This document shows, in pieces, positions 33,482 through 43,075 of a DNA stretch of 64,000 bases; positions within the stretch are counted from its first letter, which is position 1, and each line of letters starts with the position of its first letter. The notes beneath the pieces were generated by a model, which saw only the letters and a program-made list of their open reading frames with translations, made no database searches and was not told the DNA's origin. Location: NCBI GenBank assembly GCA_021845465.1, contig JAKBRL010000001.1, positions 43,550 through 107,549 of the forward strand. The letters are read 5' to 3'. The stretch is from Microcaldota archaeon (GTDB lineage Archaea > Micrarchaeota > Micrarchaeia > Micrarchaeales > CABMGC01). Position numbers and translations under genes: made by a program.

Positions 33482-34642
33482 ATGATAAGCATACATTACA
33501 TTTCCAAGGAAAAAATAACTGTTGAAGATCAATCTACGAAAGACATACTCGAGAGAGGATACATAGGCGAACAGAAGAAAGGCAAGCCTACACAACTTTC
33601 AATATTTGAAGCGCTATATCTTGCCGATGTAAGAAACGCGAAGATATATTATAAAGGCTCAGAACTATCCTTTAATGAACTTGCTGGAAATTTCTGGAAA
33701 GAAAAGAAGTTCATGGCAAAATATCTAACATACAAAGACTGGAGAGACCGGGGGCTTATAATAAAGACCCCGGATACCAAGTACAGAAACCCCCACTCAA
33801 ATCCCATAAAGGAGTATCCTTCAAAAAAACTTCGCCTGCACCGATATCATTTCTCAGGAACCTTCTTTATGACTGACTTGGTTACCGTGATAAACCATAC
33901 AGCCAAAGCAAAAGAGATTTATGAATCCCTCTGGTTCGGCCAGTATGGATCATACAAAGCCTCAGACCGCGGAAACCTAAACAAACTTGATGTATACGAA
34001 ACAATGTTCTTAATTGAAAACGGAATGCTTAGACTAACAAATATTAACAAAAAGAAGCTTACCGAAGAACTAAAAAGCAGACATAGTCATTTTAGTTTGT
34101 TATATTCCGTATACAAAGACTGGAGGCAAAACGGCTATGTAGTCAAAACAGGCTTCAAGTTTGGAACACACTTCAGGATATATTTTCCAGGAGCAAAACC
34201 ATTCAAAGCGGAAAACGGAGACTGGGTGCATTCCAGGCATGTAGTACACGTATTTCCAAGAAGTTCAAGACTACTAATCTCCGAATGGGCAAGGGCTATA
34301 AGGGTAGCCCATTCGGTAAGGAAGACGTTTATACTTGCATTTCCGGGCAAAAAAAGCAGCAGAAAGACAGAGATCGATTTCATACTCTATCACCGCAAAA
34401 ACGGGGATTCCGAAAATCCAAAAGAAGACCCTCCAAGATACGCAATGCTTTCTCTAGGCGAAGAAGAATTTATCGGAGGAGCAGAGCTTGCAAGCGCAAT
34501 AAAAGAAGCCAAACGTCGCAAGATAGATCTTATTATTGCAATAGCAGACCGCGAAACGGCAGTAACCTACTATAAAATCAAACAAATAAAATTAAAAGAA
34601 AGCAAAGCCGAATACTATGAAATAGACTGGATTCAGCCTTGA
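33482..34642 (+). CDS. endA: tRNA-splicing endonuclease, three-unit (epsilon2-like) type
   Basis: This enzyme excises bulge-helix-bulge introns from tRNA precursors. At 386 residues it is about twice the length of homotetrameric EndA and is internally repeated. An early half has YLADVRNAKIYYKG, FMAKYLTYKDWRDRGLIIKT and a degenerate core. A second half has LLYSVYKDWRQNGYVVKTGFKFG and the catalytic Tyr (GTHFRIYFPG), His (WVHSRH) and Lys (VAHSVRKTFILA), with a final C-terminal unit. This matches the epsilon2 three-unit enzyme described from ARMAN archaea, known to accept introns at unusual positions. Two tRNAs in the window carry T-loop introns it should remove. Confidence 0.93.
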   Translation: MISIHYISKEKITVEDQSTKDILERGYIGEQKKGKPTQLSIFEALYLADVRNAKIYYKGSELSFNELAGNFWKEKKFMAKYLTYKDWRDRGLIIKTPDTKYRNPHSNPIKEYPSKKLRLHRYHFSGTFFMTDLVTVINHTAKAKEIYESLWFGQYGSYKASDRGNLNKLDVYETMFLIENGMLRLTNINKKKLTEELKSRHSHFSLLYSVYKDWRQNGYVVKTGFKFGTHFRIYFPGAKPFKAENGDWVHSRHVVHVFPRSSRLLISEWARAIRVAHSVRKTFILAFPGKKSSRKTEIDFILYHRKNGDSENPKEDPPRYAMLSLGEEEFIGGAELASAIKEAKRRKIDLIIAIADRETAVTYYKIKQIKLKESKAEYYEIDWIQP

Positions 34643-34691
34643 TTCATAAAACCTATCAAATGTTCTCATCTTAATCTGGAAACAATTGCAA

Positions 34692-35396
34692 TCAAGAATG
34701 ATGATGCTCTTCTTCAATGCGCCTATCTTTAAGATGTTCCTCTTCTACGACTACTTTTTTTATCTCATCAAGATATTCAAAAACAGTGCCTATGAAATAT
34801 GTTTTATTCAGGAAGTAATCGGCATCCATTTTTGTTTTGTTATCAAATACCACACGGGCATCAGTCTGGTTGACATTTATGGCATGCGGCTCTAGGGCAT
34901 ACATCTCAGCCACTGCCCTAATCTTCTCTTCGGCTTTCTCCAGCTGCGAAACAACCTTTATCTCATAACGAACCTTCTCCCCGGCGAGAGGATTGTTTGC
35001 ATCGACCATGACTCTTCCAGAGTTAACACTTTTCACGGTAGCAATAACTCCATCTATGTCAATCTGCATTCCAGGAATAGGGTCTATGTCTCTTTTTCTG
35101 AAGTCTGATACAGGCATCATCCTTACAAGGCTCTGGTTTCTCTCCCCGAAAGCGTCTTTAGGCTCAAGATCTAACGTCTTGCTATCTCCTACTTTCATGG
35201 TTTTCAAGGCTTCCCAAAGCGCCTTTATTGCATTATCTCTATTTATCACGACAAGCTGCGGAGCATATCTGATATCCTCCCTATATATTCCTTTCTCTTC
35301 TGCAAGTTTTTTGTCTGTGGTTCTGACCAATTGATTGTCTGCCACTCTCCACAAACTGTAATCTATTTTTAGGAAATCATTATCCTTAAAAGCCAT
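34692..35396 (-). CDS. FKBP-type peptidyl-prolyl isomerase (SlyD-like)
   Basis: This 234-residue protein has the SlyD/archaeal long-FKBP layout. The FKBP strand start FLKIDYSLWRVADNQLVRTT leads into the KTMKVGDSKTLDLEPKDAFG core, followed by an insert-in-flap domain around PGMQIDIDG and VDANNPLAGEKVRYEI. An additional C-terminal alpha/beta domain (about 155-225) is also present. It catalyses proline isomerisation and can act as a chaperone. The tail EEEHHHS is metal-binding-like. It is divergent from the 222-residue gene. Confidence 0.9.
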   Translation of the reverse strand: MAFKDNDFLKIDYSLWRVADNQLVRTTDKKLAEEKGIYREDIRYAPQLVVINRDNAIKALWEALKTMKVGDSKTLDLEPKDAFGERNQSLVRMMPVSDFRKRDIDPIPGMQIDIDGVIATVKSVNSGRVMVDANNPLAGEKVRYEIKVVSQLEKAEEKIRAVAEMYALEPHAINVNQTDARVVFDNKTKMDADYFLNKTYFIGTVFEYLDEIKKVVVEEEHLKDRRIEEEHHHS

Positions 35397-35590
35397 GCTA
35401 TCACTTATGATTCTATCTTAAATAAATAGGCACCAAAACATATAATATAATAGCAGAAAGGACTGCAGGCATGCTTGACAAAGCAAGCCAAGCCTTTTCT
35501 TAACATGAAAATCTAAACCTTATTCAAATGAAGGTTTAAAAGAACATATTCTATTAATAAGAATATACTACCTTTAACTAAGTGTATTAA

Positions 35591-36259
35591 ATGGAAAATC
35601 AAAAAAAAGATACCACAGAAAAGAAGACAGATATAAAATCACGGATAAAACGCATTCTCCCCGTGCTCGCAGCAATACTGGTGGCATTATTCTTCATTAC
35701 TGGATTTTATCTTTCACCTGGGTCTGTAGGTGTGACACCAACTTCATCAACAACATCCTCCTCAACACCACCACCCACAACATATGGGATCGCCACAACA
35801 AACGCCTCAATTATCGGATATAACAACACCTTAAACCTGAGCATAGCCTGTTCTAATTCCTCTCTCACAACTATAGTAAACACAAAATTACAGAATACCC
35901 TAAACAGACTTGAAAACAACAATTCAATATATAATTTCTATTCCCTGCCGAATCAAACGCTAATACTCTCAGGAACAATGAACACATCAGATCTCTTCGG
36001 TTTTATAAACAGAAACTTCAATTCAAGCACATTGTCATGCGTCTCCTTTTCAGCTCCGGCAGAGATACTCCTCCCATCAACCCTTAACTTCTACATCTCC
36101 GGCAAGACATATTCTTTACCTCTACTCCCAAGCCAGCGCCGCTCGCAAATAACCGAAAGCCTAACAAACAACGCGGTACGAACAGTCCAGGTTAGAGTCT
36201 CGGCATTGATAACCAATAATGGGACAATATACAGTCTCAGTACCTCCAAAATAAAGTGA
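35591..36259 (+). CDS. Membrane-anchored hypothetical protein upstream of GluRS
   Basis: This 222-residue protein has a charged cytoplasmic N-terminus (about 1-20) and one transmembrane anchor (ILPVLAAILVALFFITGFYL, about 23-42). A Ser/Thr/Pro-rich linker and an extracellular domain with several N-x-S/T sequons and three cysteines follow. I do not recognise the domain. It ends 4 bases before gltX and likely shares its transcript; a functional link is not evident. Confidence 0.65.
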   Translation: MENQKKDTTEKKTDIKSRIKRILPVLAAILVALFFITGFYLSPGSVGVTPTSSTTSSSTPPPTTYGIATTNASIIGYNNTLNLSIACSNSSLTTIVNTKLQNTLNRLENNNSIYNFYSLPNQTLILSGTMNTSDLFGFINRNFNSSTLSCVSFSAPAEILLPSTLNFYISGKTYSLPLLPSQRRSQITESLTNNAVRTVQVRVSALITNNGTIYSLSTSKIK

Positions 36260-36263
36260 GCGC

Positions 36264-37985
36264 ATGGCATCTGATGAAGAAATAGCTGAAGAAATCACAA
36301 AGGCCACAGTAAAAAATGCCATAAATTACGGGAAGGCAAGGGAATCAACAGTGCTCAACAGCATTTTATCCAAGTTTCCCGAAATGCGTCCCAAAATAAA
36401 AGATTTATCAAAAAAGATAAGCGCAGAAGTTGCCAGAATAAACAGCCTCAACCCAGAGGAGATAAAAACAGAAGGACTAAAGTATAACGAAGAATTCGCT
36501 TCGGAAAGAAAGGAAAAGATAGAAAAAACATCAAAGCCAAAAATGGTTCTGGAAGGCGCAGAAAATGGAACGTTCGTAACGAGATTTCCTCCGGCCCCCA
36601 ACGGCTACATGCATATAGGCCATGCGAAAGCAGTATTTATGGAAAAGGAATTCTCCAGAATATACAACGGGAAGATAAACCTATACTTTGACGACACAAA
36701 TCCCGAAACAGACCGCCAGGAATATGTTGAATCTTTCAAAAAAGATCTAGATTGGCTAAATATAAGTTTTGATGCCGAATACTACGCAAGCGACAACATT
36801 GAAAAAATGTACTCATTTGCATCCGATTTAATAAAAAAAGGAAAGGCCTATGTGTGTGACTGCCCTTCTGAAGAAATCTCAGAAAAGCGATCCAAGGGAA
36901 TAGACTGCACACATAAAGAAAAGCCCATTGAAAAGAACCTTTCAGGATGGGAAAAAATGCTTAGCGATAAAAACTATCCTGCAATACTCCGCTACAAAGG
37001 GGATATAAAAGACCAGAATACAGCATTAAGGGACCCAACCCTCTTCCGTGTAAAGCAAAACGCCCATTATCGCCAAGGAGCAAAATACTGGGTATGGCCT
37101 ACGTACGATTTTAATACTCCGATAATGGATTCCATGATGGGGGTCACAGATGTCCTCCGAAGCAAAGAATATGAGCTTAGAGACCGCCTCTATTACGAAA
37201 TACTAGCGGGGCTGGGACTTAGGCTTCCCAGGCTGCATAGCTTTGCAAGGCTTGAAATAAACGACAACATAACCTCAAAAAGAAAACTTAAGGAGCTTAT
37301 CAGCAAGAATCTCCTATGGGGTTTCAACGACCCAAGGCTTGTTACCATAGCTGGCTTAAGGAGAAGAGGGATTCAGCCCAAAGCAATAATGGAGTTTGTT
37401 TTGAGATTCGGAATGAGCAAGACAGACAGCAAAGTAGGGATAGAGATGCTTCTTGCAGAAAACAGAAAACTCATCGATAATAAATCCCCAAGGCTATTCT
37501 TTATCAAGGACCCGATAAAAATAACCATAACCGGAATACCTGATGCTAAAAGAAAAATAGAAATGAAATCGCACCCTTCCGAAAGTTTAAAGCACCGCAG
37601 GTATAATCTCTCTGACATATTCTTTATAAATTCATATGACGCATTGAATCTTAGAAATGGCGACACCATAAAGCTCAAGGATTCATTTAGCATAAAAATC
37701 TGCAATATTGGAAAAGATAACATAGAAGCAAACTATCTTTCAGAAATTGCGGAAGATGCAGCAAAGATCCCTTGGGTGAATCAGGATAACTATCTTGAGG
37801 CTGATCTCTTCGAGATAGGAAACCTACTGGAGAATGAAAAATTCAACGAAAAAAGCATGCTTTCGACGAAGGGATTCATTGAAAGCTATGCAGGCGGAAC
37901 AGAAGAAGGCGGAACGGTCCAATTGGAGCGTATAGGGTTCTTCAAACTGGACAGTAAAGAAAAAATGGCATTCATAGGGATATGA
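36264..37985 (+). CDS. gltX: Glutamyl-tRNA synthetase (archaeal type)
   Basis: This 573-residue class I synthetase is of the archaeal/eukaryotic GlxRS type. It has an N-terminal helical domain (about 1-95), the HIGH region RFPPAPNGYMHIGHAKAV (about 108-125), the KMSKS-like element NITSKRKLKEL (about 335) and a C-terminal all-beta anticodon-binding domain. In archaea this enzyme often also charges tRNA-Gln with Glu. A small hypothetical gene follows after 22 bases. Confidence 0.96.
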   Translation: MASDEEIAEEITKATVKNAINYGKARESTVLNSILSKFPEMRPKIKDLSKKISAEVARINSLNPEEIKTEGLKYNEEFASERKEKIEKTSKPKMVLEGAENGTFVTRFPPAPNGYMHIGHAKAVFMEKEFSRIYNGKINLYFDDTNPETDRQEYVESFKKDLDWLNISFDAEYYASDNIEKMYSFASDLIKKGKAYVCDCPSEEISEKRSKGIDCTHKEKPIEKNLSGWEKMLSDKNYPAILRYKGDIKDQNTALRDPTLFRVKQNAHYRQGAKYWVWPTYDFNTPIMDSMMGVTDVLRSKEYELRDRLYYEILAGLGLRLPRLHSFARLEINDNITSKRKLKELISKNLLWGFNDPRLVTIAGLRRRGIQPKAIMEFVLRFGMSKTDSKVGIEMLLAENRKLIDNKSPRLFFIKDPIKITITGIPDAKRKIEMKSHPSESLKHRRYNLSDIFFINSYDALNLRNGDTIKLKDSFSIKICNIGKDNIEANYLSEIAEDAAKIPWVNQDNYLEADLFEIGNLLENEKFNEKSMLSTKGFIESYAGGTEEGGTVQLERIGFFKLDSKEKMAFIGI

Positions 37986-38007
37986 AACGTAAATATTGGG
38001 ATATTAA

Positions 38008-38673
38008 ATGGATGTGGCAATAAAAAACGAACCTGAAAAACCAGTACTGAAATTCCCAAACAATAATTTCATAAGCAAGGCCCTGCGAAGGGTAGTCAGC
38101 GAAGAATGGCAAAAAATGTCAACAGACCAGAAATTCTCACAAACCCTAAATGAACACGCATCAAGGATGGAGGAAATTCTAGGGAGCTATGATTACGGCG
38201 CCATATGCATGCCAAATATAATTTCAAACTCCAAAAAAATGAACCACAGGGAGCTTATCTCATACCTGTCTCTGGTGGAATCTTTGGGAATAGGATATAC
38301 TCACTGGTTCGGAAGCGACTTTGCAAATATCTATCTTGCAGGCTTAACTCTAAAGGCAAGGGATACAAGATCCATCTCCAAATATTTGAACACTTTTCTT
38401 ACCAGAATGGAGACAAAAGCCAACTACTTCGAGACAAGGGCCTTAAAAGAAAACAAGACCATAGATGAACTAATTGCCGAATTGGAAAGGAAATCGAAAG
38501 GTCCCCTCCGCTTTTTAAGAAAAGGTGAGATAAACGCATTGAGACGCATGATAAAAATGCGATACGGTTCCAACAAAAGATATCTGTTAAAGAGGGCTAA
38601 ATACTCTAAAATAGTCACAAATGTTAAAAGCCACAAACCTCCTCTTCCTCCTACTCCCTCATCCTTATTCTGA
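38008..38673 (+). CDS. Hypothetical protein downstream of gltX
   Basis: This 221-residue, mostly helical, lysine/arginine-rich soluble protein is not recognised. A central segment (YLSLVESLGIGYTHWFGSDFANIYLAGL) has aromatic and acidic residues. The C-terminal third is strongly basic (KGEINALRRMIKMRYGSNKR) and ends in a proline-rich tail, suggesting nucleic-acid contact. Its 3' end overlaps the convergent prs gene by 9 bases. Confidence 0.65.
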   Translation: MDVAIKNEPEKPVLKFPNNNFISKALRRVVSEEWQKMSTDQKFSQTLNEHASRMEEILGSYDYGAICMPNIISNSKKMNHRELISYLSLVESLGIGYTHWFGSDFANIYLAGLTLKARDTRSISKYLNTFLTRMETKANYFETRALKENKTIDELIAELERKSKGPLRFLRKGEINALRRMIKMRYGSNKRYLLKRAKYSKIVTNVKSHKPPLPPTPSSLF

Positions 38674-39540
38674 AATCAATACCTCGGCAATCAATCCTGA
38701 GATATCAACAACATGGCATCTGCTAAAAGGTACTGTATTGCTTCCATAGATTTCAGAAATTCCTGCAGAGACCATTCTTTCATAAGCATTGCCTGCCATT
38801 ACAAGATGGGAAGCCGCAGCAACGGCTTTCACGGCTCCATTTGAAATAGCGATTTTTGCTGCAAGCTCAATAGTCCCTCCTGTGCTTATTACATCATCGT
38901 ATATTATAGCTTCTTTTCCACTAAGATCTGAGTTTATGGAAGAAACCGCTCTAACCTTATTGCTATCAGGGTCTCTCTCCTTTTCTATAAAATCATAATC
39001 ACAATCCATGAGGTTTGCAAGCCTTTTGGCCCTCTCCATATCTCCCTCATCTGTTGCTATTATAAAAGGATTCTTGACTTTCTCAGAAAGAACCTCTGCA
39101 AATTTTTCCACAGGGTCTATTATTGTGTATTTCCCAGAAAACGAAGAAAACGGCTCTTCCCGGTGTGGTTCTACTGTTATAAGCCTTTCAACTCCAGATT
39201 CACCGAGAAGTCGCAATATTGTATTTATACTAACCGCCTCCCCTTCCCTAAATCTCCTGTCCTGCCTAGAATATGCCAAATATGGAACAACTGCGGTTAA
39301 TTTTTCCTTATCCATATCCCTAAGGGTATCTATCATGAACAATAGCTCTATCAGATGTTTTTCAGAAGGCGCATAAGTAGACTGTACTACTGCAAAGTTT
39401 TCACCTTCAATAGCAGGCATCCTTATGTATGATTCTCCATCAGGAAATATCTTATGTTCAATCTTTCCAAAATCGCATGAAAGCCTTTCCGCAATACCTT
39501 TTCCTATTCCATTTGCGGCAGGGCCTTCAAGAACCATCAT
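38665..39540 (-). CDS. prs: Ribose-phosphate pyrophosphokinase
   Basis: This enzyme makes PRPP from ribose 5-phosphate and ATP. The 291 residues show the N-terminal KIEHKIFPDGESYIR, the SRQDRRFREGEAVS ATP/flexible loop (about 90-103) and the PRPP-binding loop IIYDDVISTGGTIELA (about 214-229). It follows rpiB, whose product is its substrate, on the same strand after 8 bases. The PRPP would feed pyrE elsewhere in the window. Confidence 0.96.
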   Translation of the reverse strand: MMVLEGPAANGIGKGIAERLSCDFGKIEHKIFPDGESYIRMPAIEGENFAVVQSTYAPSEKHLIELLFMIDTLRDMDKEKLTAVVPYLAYSRQDRRFREGEAVSINTILRLLGESGVERLITVEPHREEPFSSFSGKYTIIDPVEKFAEVLSEKVKNPFIIATDEGDMERAKRLANLMDCDYDFIEKERDPDSNKVRAVSSINSDLSGKEAIIYDDVISTGGTIELAAKIAISNGAVKAVAAASHLVMAGNAYERMVSAGISEIYGSNTVPFSRCHVVDISGLIAEVLISE

Positions 39541-39548
39541 TCTATCAT

Positions 39549-40001
39549 CTATTTTCTATTTATCCTCTCACTTTTCATAATCCTCCTAAGATGCCTCTCC
39601 TCATTTCCAAAAGGCACCTCCAACCATATTTTAACTATCTTACGGGCAATTGCGGGACTAACCATCCTCTCGCCAAGGCATAAAACATTAATATTGCCAT
39701 CTTTCTTTGCAGAAACCGCTGACTTCTCATCCCAGCAGACAGAGGCACGTATTCCCGGGATTTTATTTGCTGTTCTGTCCATTCCTTGTCCAGAACCGCA
39801 TATAAGTATACCTCTGCCTTTTTTGGATATTATCTCTCTACAGACCTTTCTTGCATAATCTGGATAATCATCTTTAGGATCTAACTTAAATGGTCCCAGA
39901 TCCTTTATATTATACCCTTCTTTTTCAAGAAACAACGAGACTGCCTTTTTCAGATTCAGACCAGCATGGTCGCTCCCTATGTATATTCTTTCTGTTTCCA
40001 T
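39549..40001 (-). CDS. rpiB: Ribose-5-phosphate isomerase B
   Basis: This 150-residue RpiB/LacAB-family enzyme interconverts ribulose 5-phosphate and ribose 5-phosphate. It shows the IGSDHAGLNLKKAV start, DYPDYARKVC and the ILICGSGQGMDRTANKIPGIRA active-site loop. The usual active-site Cys is present in LICGSG. In the prs operon it supplies ribose 5-phosphate for PRPP synthesis. Confidence 0.95.
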   Translation of the reverse strand: METERIYIGSDHAGLNLKKAVSLFLEKEGYNIKDLGPFKLDPKDDYPDYARKVCREIISKKGRGILICGSGQGMDRTANKIPGIRASVCWDEKSAVSAKKDGNINVLCLGERMVSPAIARKIVKIWLEVPFGNEERHLRRIMKSERINRK

Positions 40002-40109
40002 ATTTTAAAATTAGCTGTAAATATTTAAGAAACCGATTACTTACTACCAATTCAAATTAGGAAATACAAATAACTATATGCTTTTTATGGCAAATATACT
40101 CGTGGTTTA

Positions 40110-40907
40110 TTGGAAGATGAAAAAAGAAACCAGGATAGCCTTCCAAAGCCTCATCCATCAATCCTAAAAGTGATAGAGCAGAAGAAGAGGCTAAGGGAAA
40201 AGCTATCCGGAATAAAGCACAAAATAGGAATATATAGCGCGAAAGGTGGCGTTGGAAAGACCACAACCTCAGTAAACCTTGCATACATGCTGAAAGAGAT
40301 GGGTTATAAAGTAGGCCTTCTAGATGCTGATGTGGACTGTCCAAATCTCACATTATTCTTAGGCATAAATGAGACGCTTTCTGGTGAGTATCCTCTCCTT
40401 CCGGTTGAAAAAGACGGAATAAAAATATTATCAACAGCTATGCTTGTTGATGACTTGAAAGCACCTATAATCTGGAGAGGTCCAATGATAGGCAAGATGA
40501 TATCGGAATTCTTCGAAAATACAGAATGGGGAGATCTTGATTATCTTATAATAGATCTTCCCCCTGGGACATCCGATGCGCCACTCTCACTAATTCAGCT
40601 TCTCGATCTAGACGGCTTCGTTCTTGTTACAACTCCCCAACATATATCGGCTGTAAATACAATAAGGTCCGGGGGAATGGCAAAACGTCTAAATGTATAC
40701 ATACTGGGAGTAATTGAGAATATGTCTGACGGCAGCGGCGTTGGAGGAAGGGAGGTCGCCGAAAAACTCCAATGTGATTTTCTAGGGAGCATAAGATCAA
40801 ATCCGAAATTCGGGAAATTAAGCGATTTGGGGAAGATTCCGGCAGAGGAAGACAAAGAAATAAAAGACGAATATTCCGAAATAGCAAAGAAGATAGTTGG
40901 TAGATAG
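40110..40907 (+). CDS. Mrp/NBP35-family P-loop ATPase
   Basis: This 265-residue SIMIBI ATPase has the deviant Walker A SAKGGVGKTTTSVNLA (about 43-58), the switch LLDADVDCPN and LIIDLPPGTSDA. Mrp/ApbC/NBP35 proteins carry Fe-S clusters to apoproteins. The usual C-terminal CxxC cluster-binding pair is not evident, so a ParA-like role remains possible. The start is a TTG at 40110. The IscU-like scaffold at 13095 could be a partner. The gene is followed directly by Orc1/Cdc6. Confidence 0.85.
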   Translation: MEDEKRNQDSLPKPHPSILKVIEQKKRLREKLSGIKHKIGIYSAKGGVGKTTTSVNLAYMLKEMGYKVGLLDADVDCPNLTLFLGINETLSGEYPLLPVEKDGIKILSTAMLVDDLKAPIIWRGPMIGKMISEFFENTEWGDLDYLIIDLPPGTSDAPLSLIQLLDLDGFVLVTTPQHISAVNTIRSGGMAKRLNVYILGVIENMSDGSGVGGREVAEKLQCDFLGSIRSNPKFGKLSDLGKIPAEEDKEIKDEYSEIAKKIVGR

Positions 40908-40908
40908 T

Positions 40909-42153
40909 TTGGGAAAAGGATTCGAGTCTTTATTCAAGGAATCAACGATATTTGCCAACCGTGAGGTTCTTTCCCCTCATTACATACCGCAGCATCTTCT
41001 TTTCAGGGACAAACAGATAACCGAGATAGAAAATGCCATAACTCCTTCCTTGCGCGGCGAAAGGGGAAGAAATGTCTTCATATACGGCAAGACAGGAACA
41101 GGAAAGACTTCATGCATGAAATACATAATAGAACAGATAAGAAAGCTGCCTATGGTAAAAGCCGAAATATCCTACATAAACTGCAGAGTATACAACTCAA
41201 GATACAGAGTGCTCAGCAAGATAGCTACTGATCATATACCAATGTACGCAAAACGAGGCTATGGCGTCATAGACATATATGAAAAGGTAATAAATTGGGT
41301 AGAGGAAGACAACCGCATGCTTATAGTAATTCTCGACGAAATAGACATGATAAAAGACCTCGACGACCTCATATACACGCTCTCCAGGGCAAATAGTGAT
41401 ATGAAGTCAGGGGGGATAACGATGGTGGGCATATCCAACAGGGTATCCTTTAAGGAAGATTTAGATCCAAGAAGCCTCTCCACTCTTTACGAAAAAGAAC
41501 TAGCTTTCCCCCCATACAATTCGCAGGAACTTTCCGCAATAATAAAAGAGAGAGTGGAAAAAGGATTCAAAACAGGAGTTGTAGATCCAGCATGCATAAA
41601 TCTGACAGCTGCAATCTCTGCGAAAGAGAGCGGCGATGCACGTCTTGCACTTAAGATAATAACGAAAGCAGGCGAACTCTCTGAGGAGAGAAACCTTCAG
41701 AATGTAACTCCAAAAGAAGTATCCGAGGCTGCAAAATCAGCAGAGGAGGAGATAGCCTATGAGATAATAAATACGCTGCCTGAACACCAGCGGCTTATAG
41801 TATACGCCATAGCCCTAATGACAATAAACGGAAGCAGGTACAAAAAATTGAACGAAGGCGACGATTCTTTTGTGCTTAGCGGCGAGATATATAACAGATA
41901 CCATTCCATTGCAGGCTCGCTAAACAAGGAAGCGAAAAGCACAAGGCTTTACAGGAGATACATAGCGGACCTGAACATGCAGGGCATAATAATCTCCTAC
42001 GAATCAGGAAAAGGAATAAGAGGGCACACCAAACTTATAAAGCTCGCATATCCTCCCCAAAAAATAAAAGAGCTCATAGAAAAGACAATATTCAGGGAAG
42101 ACGAGCAGCAAAACTCCACCGAAGCAACAAAGGAAGCAAACGAGCCATCCTAA
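40909..42153 (+). CDS. cdc6: Replication initiator Orc1/Cdc6
   Basis: This AAA+ protein binds origins and helps load MCM. It shows Walker A YGKTGTGKTSCMKY (about 60-73), Walker B LIVILDEIDMI (about 142), a sensor 1 region (TMVGISNRVSF) and a C-terminal winged helix (about 320-400). I chose the TTG at 40909 because GGTAGAT lies 3 nt before it; the TTG at 40897 would add four residues and overlap the Mrp stop. Archaeal cdc6 genes often lie beside a replication origin, but I saw no clear set of origin boxes. Confidence 0.93.
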   Translation: MGKGFESLFKESTIFANREVLSPHYIPQHLLFRDKQITEIENAITPSLRGERGRNVFIYGKTGTGKTSCMKYIIEQIRKLPMVKAEISYINCRVYNSRYRVLSKIATDHIPMYAKRGYGVIDIYEKVINWVEEDNRMLIVILDEIDMIKDLDDLIYTLSRANSDMKSGGITMVGISNRVSFKEDLDPRSLSTLYEKELAFPPYNSQELSAIIKERVEKGFKTGVVDPACINLTAAISAKESGDARLALKIITKAGELSEERNLQNVTPKEVSEAAKSAEEEIAYEIINTLPEHQRLIVYAIALMTINGSRYKKLNEGDDSFVLSGEIYNRYHSIAGSLNKEAKSTRLYRRYIADLNMQGIIISYESGKGIRGHTKLIKLAYPPQKIKELIEKTIFREDEQQNSTEATKEANEPS

Positions 42154-42196
42154 TCCTAAAAAGCGAAATCAACACCTTATTAAATTTTTTTATATA

Positions 42197-43060
42197 ATGA
42201 ATAGCATGCAAAACATGCGCCTACAGTCGGCAATGGAATATCTCATGACCTATGGGTGGGCGATATTCATAATAGCCGTTGTAATGGGAAGCCTTGCATA
42301 TCTCTTCTTTTCAGGAAATGCTTCCAATCTAATATCGCCGAAGGCCTCGCCTGGAAGTTGTTTTGTCCAATTATCCTACCAAAACAGCAATCTCGGATTA
42401 TCAAGGACGAGCAGAAACCTCGAAGGGCAGTGCAACAACGAAGAGCCCCAATATGTAGCAGAATTCAATCCTGTAACAAACGCTTTCATAGAAGTAAAAT
42501 ACCTCTTCCTAATAAAAAACATCGGAACAATCTCTTTCTGGGTGAATCCTAGTAATATTCAGCAAAACACAGAATCTGGAATAATCTCATTTGAAGGAGG
42601 AGGTAATATAGGCCTCAGCAATGGATATTTTGAAATCGGCGGAAGCGGGTACACCGGAGAACTATATTATAATAAATGGGATTTTGTAACTTTTACATTT
42701 AATGGAATAGAAAACAATGAATATATAAATGGACAAAATGTATATTCCGGTGCAGGCAGCTTTTCCACAAATTCTATAATGTATATAGGAAATATCAACG
42801 GTGCTGCAAATCCCTTCAACGGAACTATATCAAACTTACAACTCTACAACGTATCGCTTTCACAGTCAGATATAATGCAAATTTACGATGAAGGAATAGG
42901 AGGCGCACCGATAGCGCTTCAAAATCTCGCTGGCTGGTGGCCGCTGAACGGCAATGCCAACGATTACAGCGGGATCAACAACAACGGCAATTCTATAAAT
43001 GTGCAATATATAACTGACTGGTCTTCAGGATACGCGCAACCTCAAAACTATACTACCTAA
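42197..43060 (+). CDS. Class III signal-peptide pilin-like protein with LamG domain
   Basis: This 287-residue protein starts with a type IV pilin/class III signal (RLQSAMEYLMTYGWAIFIIAVV), cleaved by an archaeal prepilin peptidase before the hydrophobic assembly helix. Residues about 115-265 form a LamG/concanavalin-like jelly roll (WVNPSNIQQNTESGIISFEGG, FNGTISNLQLYNVSLS, AGWWPLNGNANDYSG) that could bind glycans. A prepilin peptidase is encoded at 54233. It is likely a surface adhesin on a pilus-like fibre. Confidence 0.85.
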   Translation: MNSMQNMRLQSAMEYLMTYGWAIFIIAVVMGSLAYLFFSGNASNLISPKASPGSCFVQLSYQNSNLGLSRTSRNLEGQCNNEEPQYVAEFNPVTNAFIEVKYLFLIKNIGTISFWVNPSNIQQNTESGIISFEGGGNIGLSNGYFEIGGSGYTGELYYNKWDFVTFTFNGIENNEYINGQNVYSGAGSFSTNSIMYIGNINGAANPFNGTISNLQLYNVSLSQSDIMQIYDEGIGGAPIALQNLAGWWPLNGNANDYSGINNNGNSINVQYITDWSSGYAQPQNYTT

Positions 43061-43075
43061 CATAATCTACAATAA

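Noticed and set aside
35470..35497. Short hairpin (GCTTG/CAAGC) upstream of the 222-residue gene
   Set aside because: Five base pairs in an AT-rich divergent promoter region is not distinguishable from chance.
40000..40110. Possible replication origin beside Orc1/Cdc6
   Set aside because: No repeated origin-recognition boxes or clear unwinding element could be recognised by eye in the gaps around the gene.
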